Assembly: GCA_002339125.1 (NCBI GenBank)
Contig: DDJQ01000016.1
Coordinates: forward strand, 1-24,443
Origin: Alteromonadaceae bacterium UBA2620
GTDB taxonomy: Bacteria > Pseudomonadota > Gammaproteobacteria > Enterobacterales > Alteromonadaceae
Direction of reading: 5' to 3'
DNA: 24,443 nt
Shown here: piece after piece, positions 23,840-24,443 of the stretch
How positions within the stretch are numbered: the stretch's first letter is position 1
Layout of the letters: the number at the start of each line of letters is the position of its first letter
Notes under the pieces: model-generated
The model's input: the letters and a program-made list of their open reading frames with translations, nothing else
Databases searched by the model: none
Told to the model about the DNA's origin: nothing
Position numbers and translations under genes: made by a program

Positions 23840-24443
23840 TTACATTTTTTCCAGTGTTTCGATGCCCAGCAGCTCAAGGCCCAGTTTCAGCTCTTTGGCA
23901 ACCAGTGCCGACAGGGCTAAACGACTGTTCCGGGTGGCTTCAGGCACATCACTCTTTAATACCGGGCAAGCTTCATAAAAGCTCATAAAGTGGCTGGCCA
24001 AATCATATAAGTAGCTACACAGCACATGAGGCGTTGCATCACGGGCGACAACATTCAGTTGTTCTTCCAGTTGTAACAATTGCACCGCCAGGGCATGCTC
24101 CTGCGCATGTTCAATGCTAATGGCGGCATTCAGTGCGGTAGGGCTCACCTCTGCCTTGCGGAACAGGCTTTGCACCCGGGTGTATGCATATTGCAGATAA
24201 GGCGCAGTATTGCCTTCAAAGCTCAGCATAGTATCCCAGTTGAATACATAATCGGTGGTACGGTTTTTACTTAAATCGGCGTACTTAACAGCACCGATAC
24301 CCACTTTGCGGGCAACGTCGTTAAGTTCGTCAGCGGTTAAACCGGTATCTCTCTCGGCCAGCAATTTACGCGCACGCTCAACCGCTTCATCCAGCAGTTC
24401 CACCAGCTTAACAGTACCACCGCTGCGGGTTTTAAACGGTTTG
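23840..24443 (-). CDS. argS: Arginyl-tRNA synthetase, C-terminal part (runs off the window)
   Basis: The open frame continues to the right edge: KPFKTRSGGTVKLVELLDEA is read from the last bases of the window, matching the region after the catalytic core of ArgS. The rest is the DALR anticodon-binding domain, ending LELLGIETLEKM, with the typical FEGNTAPYLQYAYTRVQS segment. About 200 residues are present; the start and catalytic domain are outside. The enzyme charges tRNA-Arg. A GTG at 24403 is internal and not the real start. Confidence 0.95.
   Translation of the reverse strand, partial: KPFKTRSGGTVKLVELLDEAVERARKLLAERDTGLTADELNDVARKVGIGAVKYADLSKNRTTDYVFNWDTMLSFEGNTAPYLQYAYTRVQSLFRKAEVSPTALNAAISIEHAQEHALAVQLLQLEEQLNVVARDATPHVLCSYLYDLASHFMSFYEACPVLKSDVPEATRNSRLALSALVAKELKLGLELLGIETLEKM

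Overview
The window looks like chromosomal DNA of a marine gammaproteobacterium, most likely Alteromonadales (Alteromonas-like). This rests on protein resemblance and gene order and was not checked by any search. Several blocks match the E. coli neighbourhood: divergent grxD/sodB, divergent prmB-aroC/smrB, and prfB-lysS. Most genes are housekeeping. The accessory part is 6.43-8.35 kb, and the densest regulatory DNA is 12.5-12.85 kb.

Layout. 1-1.5 kb: monothiol glutaredoxin grxD (-) and iron superoxide dismutase sodB (+), separated by a 458-bp regulatory region with two perfect palindromes. 1.6-6.4 kb: a + strand operon of PrkA kinase/AAA+ protein, a YeaH-type VWA protein and a SpoVR/YcgB protein, behind a sigma-S-like -10. 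6.43-7.33 kb: a small element with a REP-associated-type (Y1, HUH) transposase bounded by 33-bp inverted repeats (32/33 identical). It begins at the base after the ycgB stop and cuts the end of the next gene. 7.28-8.35 kb: that gene, a broken multi-pass membrane protein with a one-base frameshift and a hexanucleotide repeat coding a run of leucines. 8.4-11.7 kb (-): prmB, aroC and an MFS transporter. 11.8-12.4 kb (+): smrB. 12.4-12.85 kb: a 41-aa membrane protein (-) with FNR-like boxes, then a + strand promoter covered by a Fur-box-like palindrome that leads within about 80 nt into a strong intrinsic terminator, i.e. a candidate iron-regulated small RNA.

12.85-18.1 kb (-): a lytic-transglycosylase-like lipoprotein, gshA and an M16 metalloprotease lipoprotein. 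18.3-20.4 kb (+): a tightly packed trio of orphan Hpt protein, RluA-type pseudouridine synthase and ketopantoate reductase. 20.4-24.4 kb (-): argS (start outside the window), an NADPH-dependent FMN reductase, prfB with its programmed +1 frameshift, and lysS.

Themes. Iron, redox and oxygen functions recur (grxD, sodB, gshA, flavin reductase, Fur- and FNR-like sites). So do translation functions (argS, lysS, prfB, prmB, smrB, the Rlu enzyme). The PrkA-YeaH-SpoVR set is a stationary-phase/stress module. I see no tRNA, rRNA, CRISPR array or prophage. The points most worth following are the Fur-box transcript at 12.73 kb and the inverted-repeat element at 6.43-7.33 kb with the gene it damaged.
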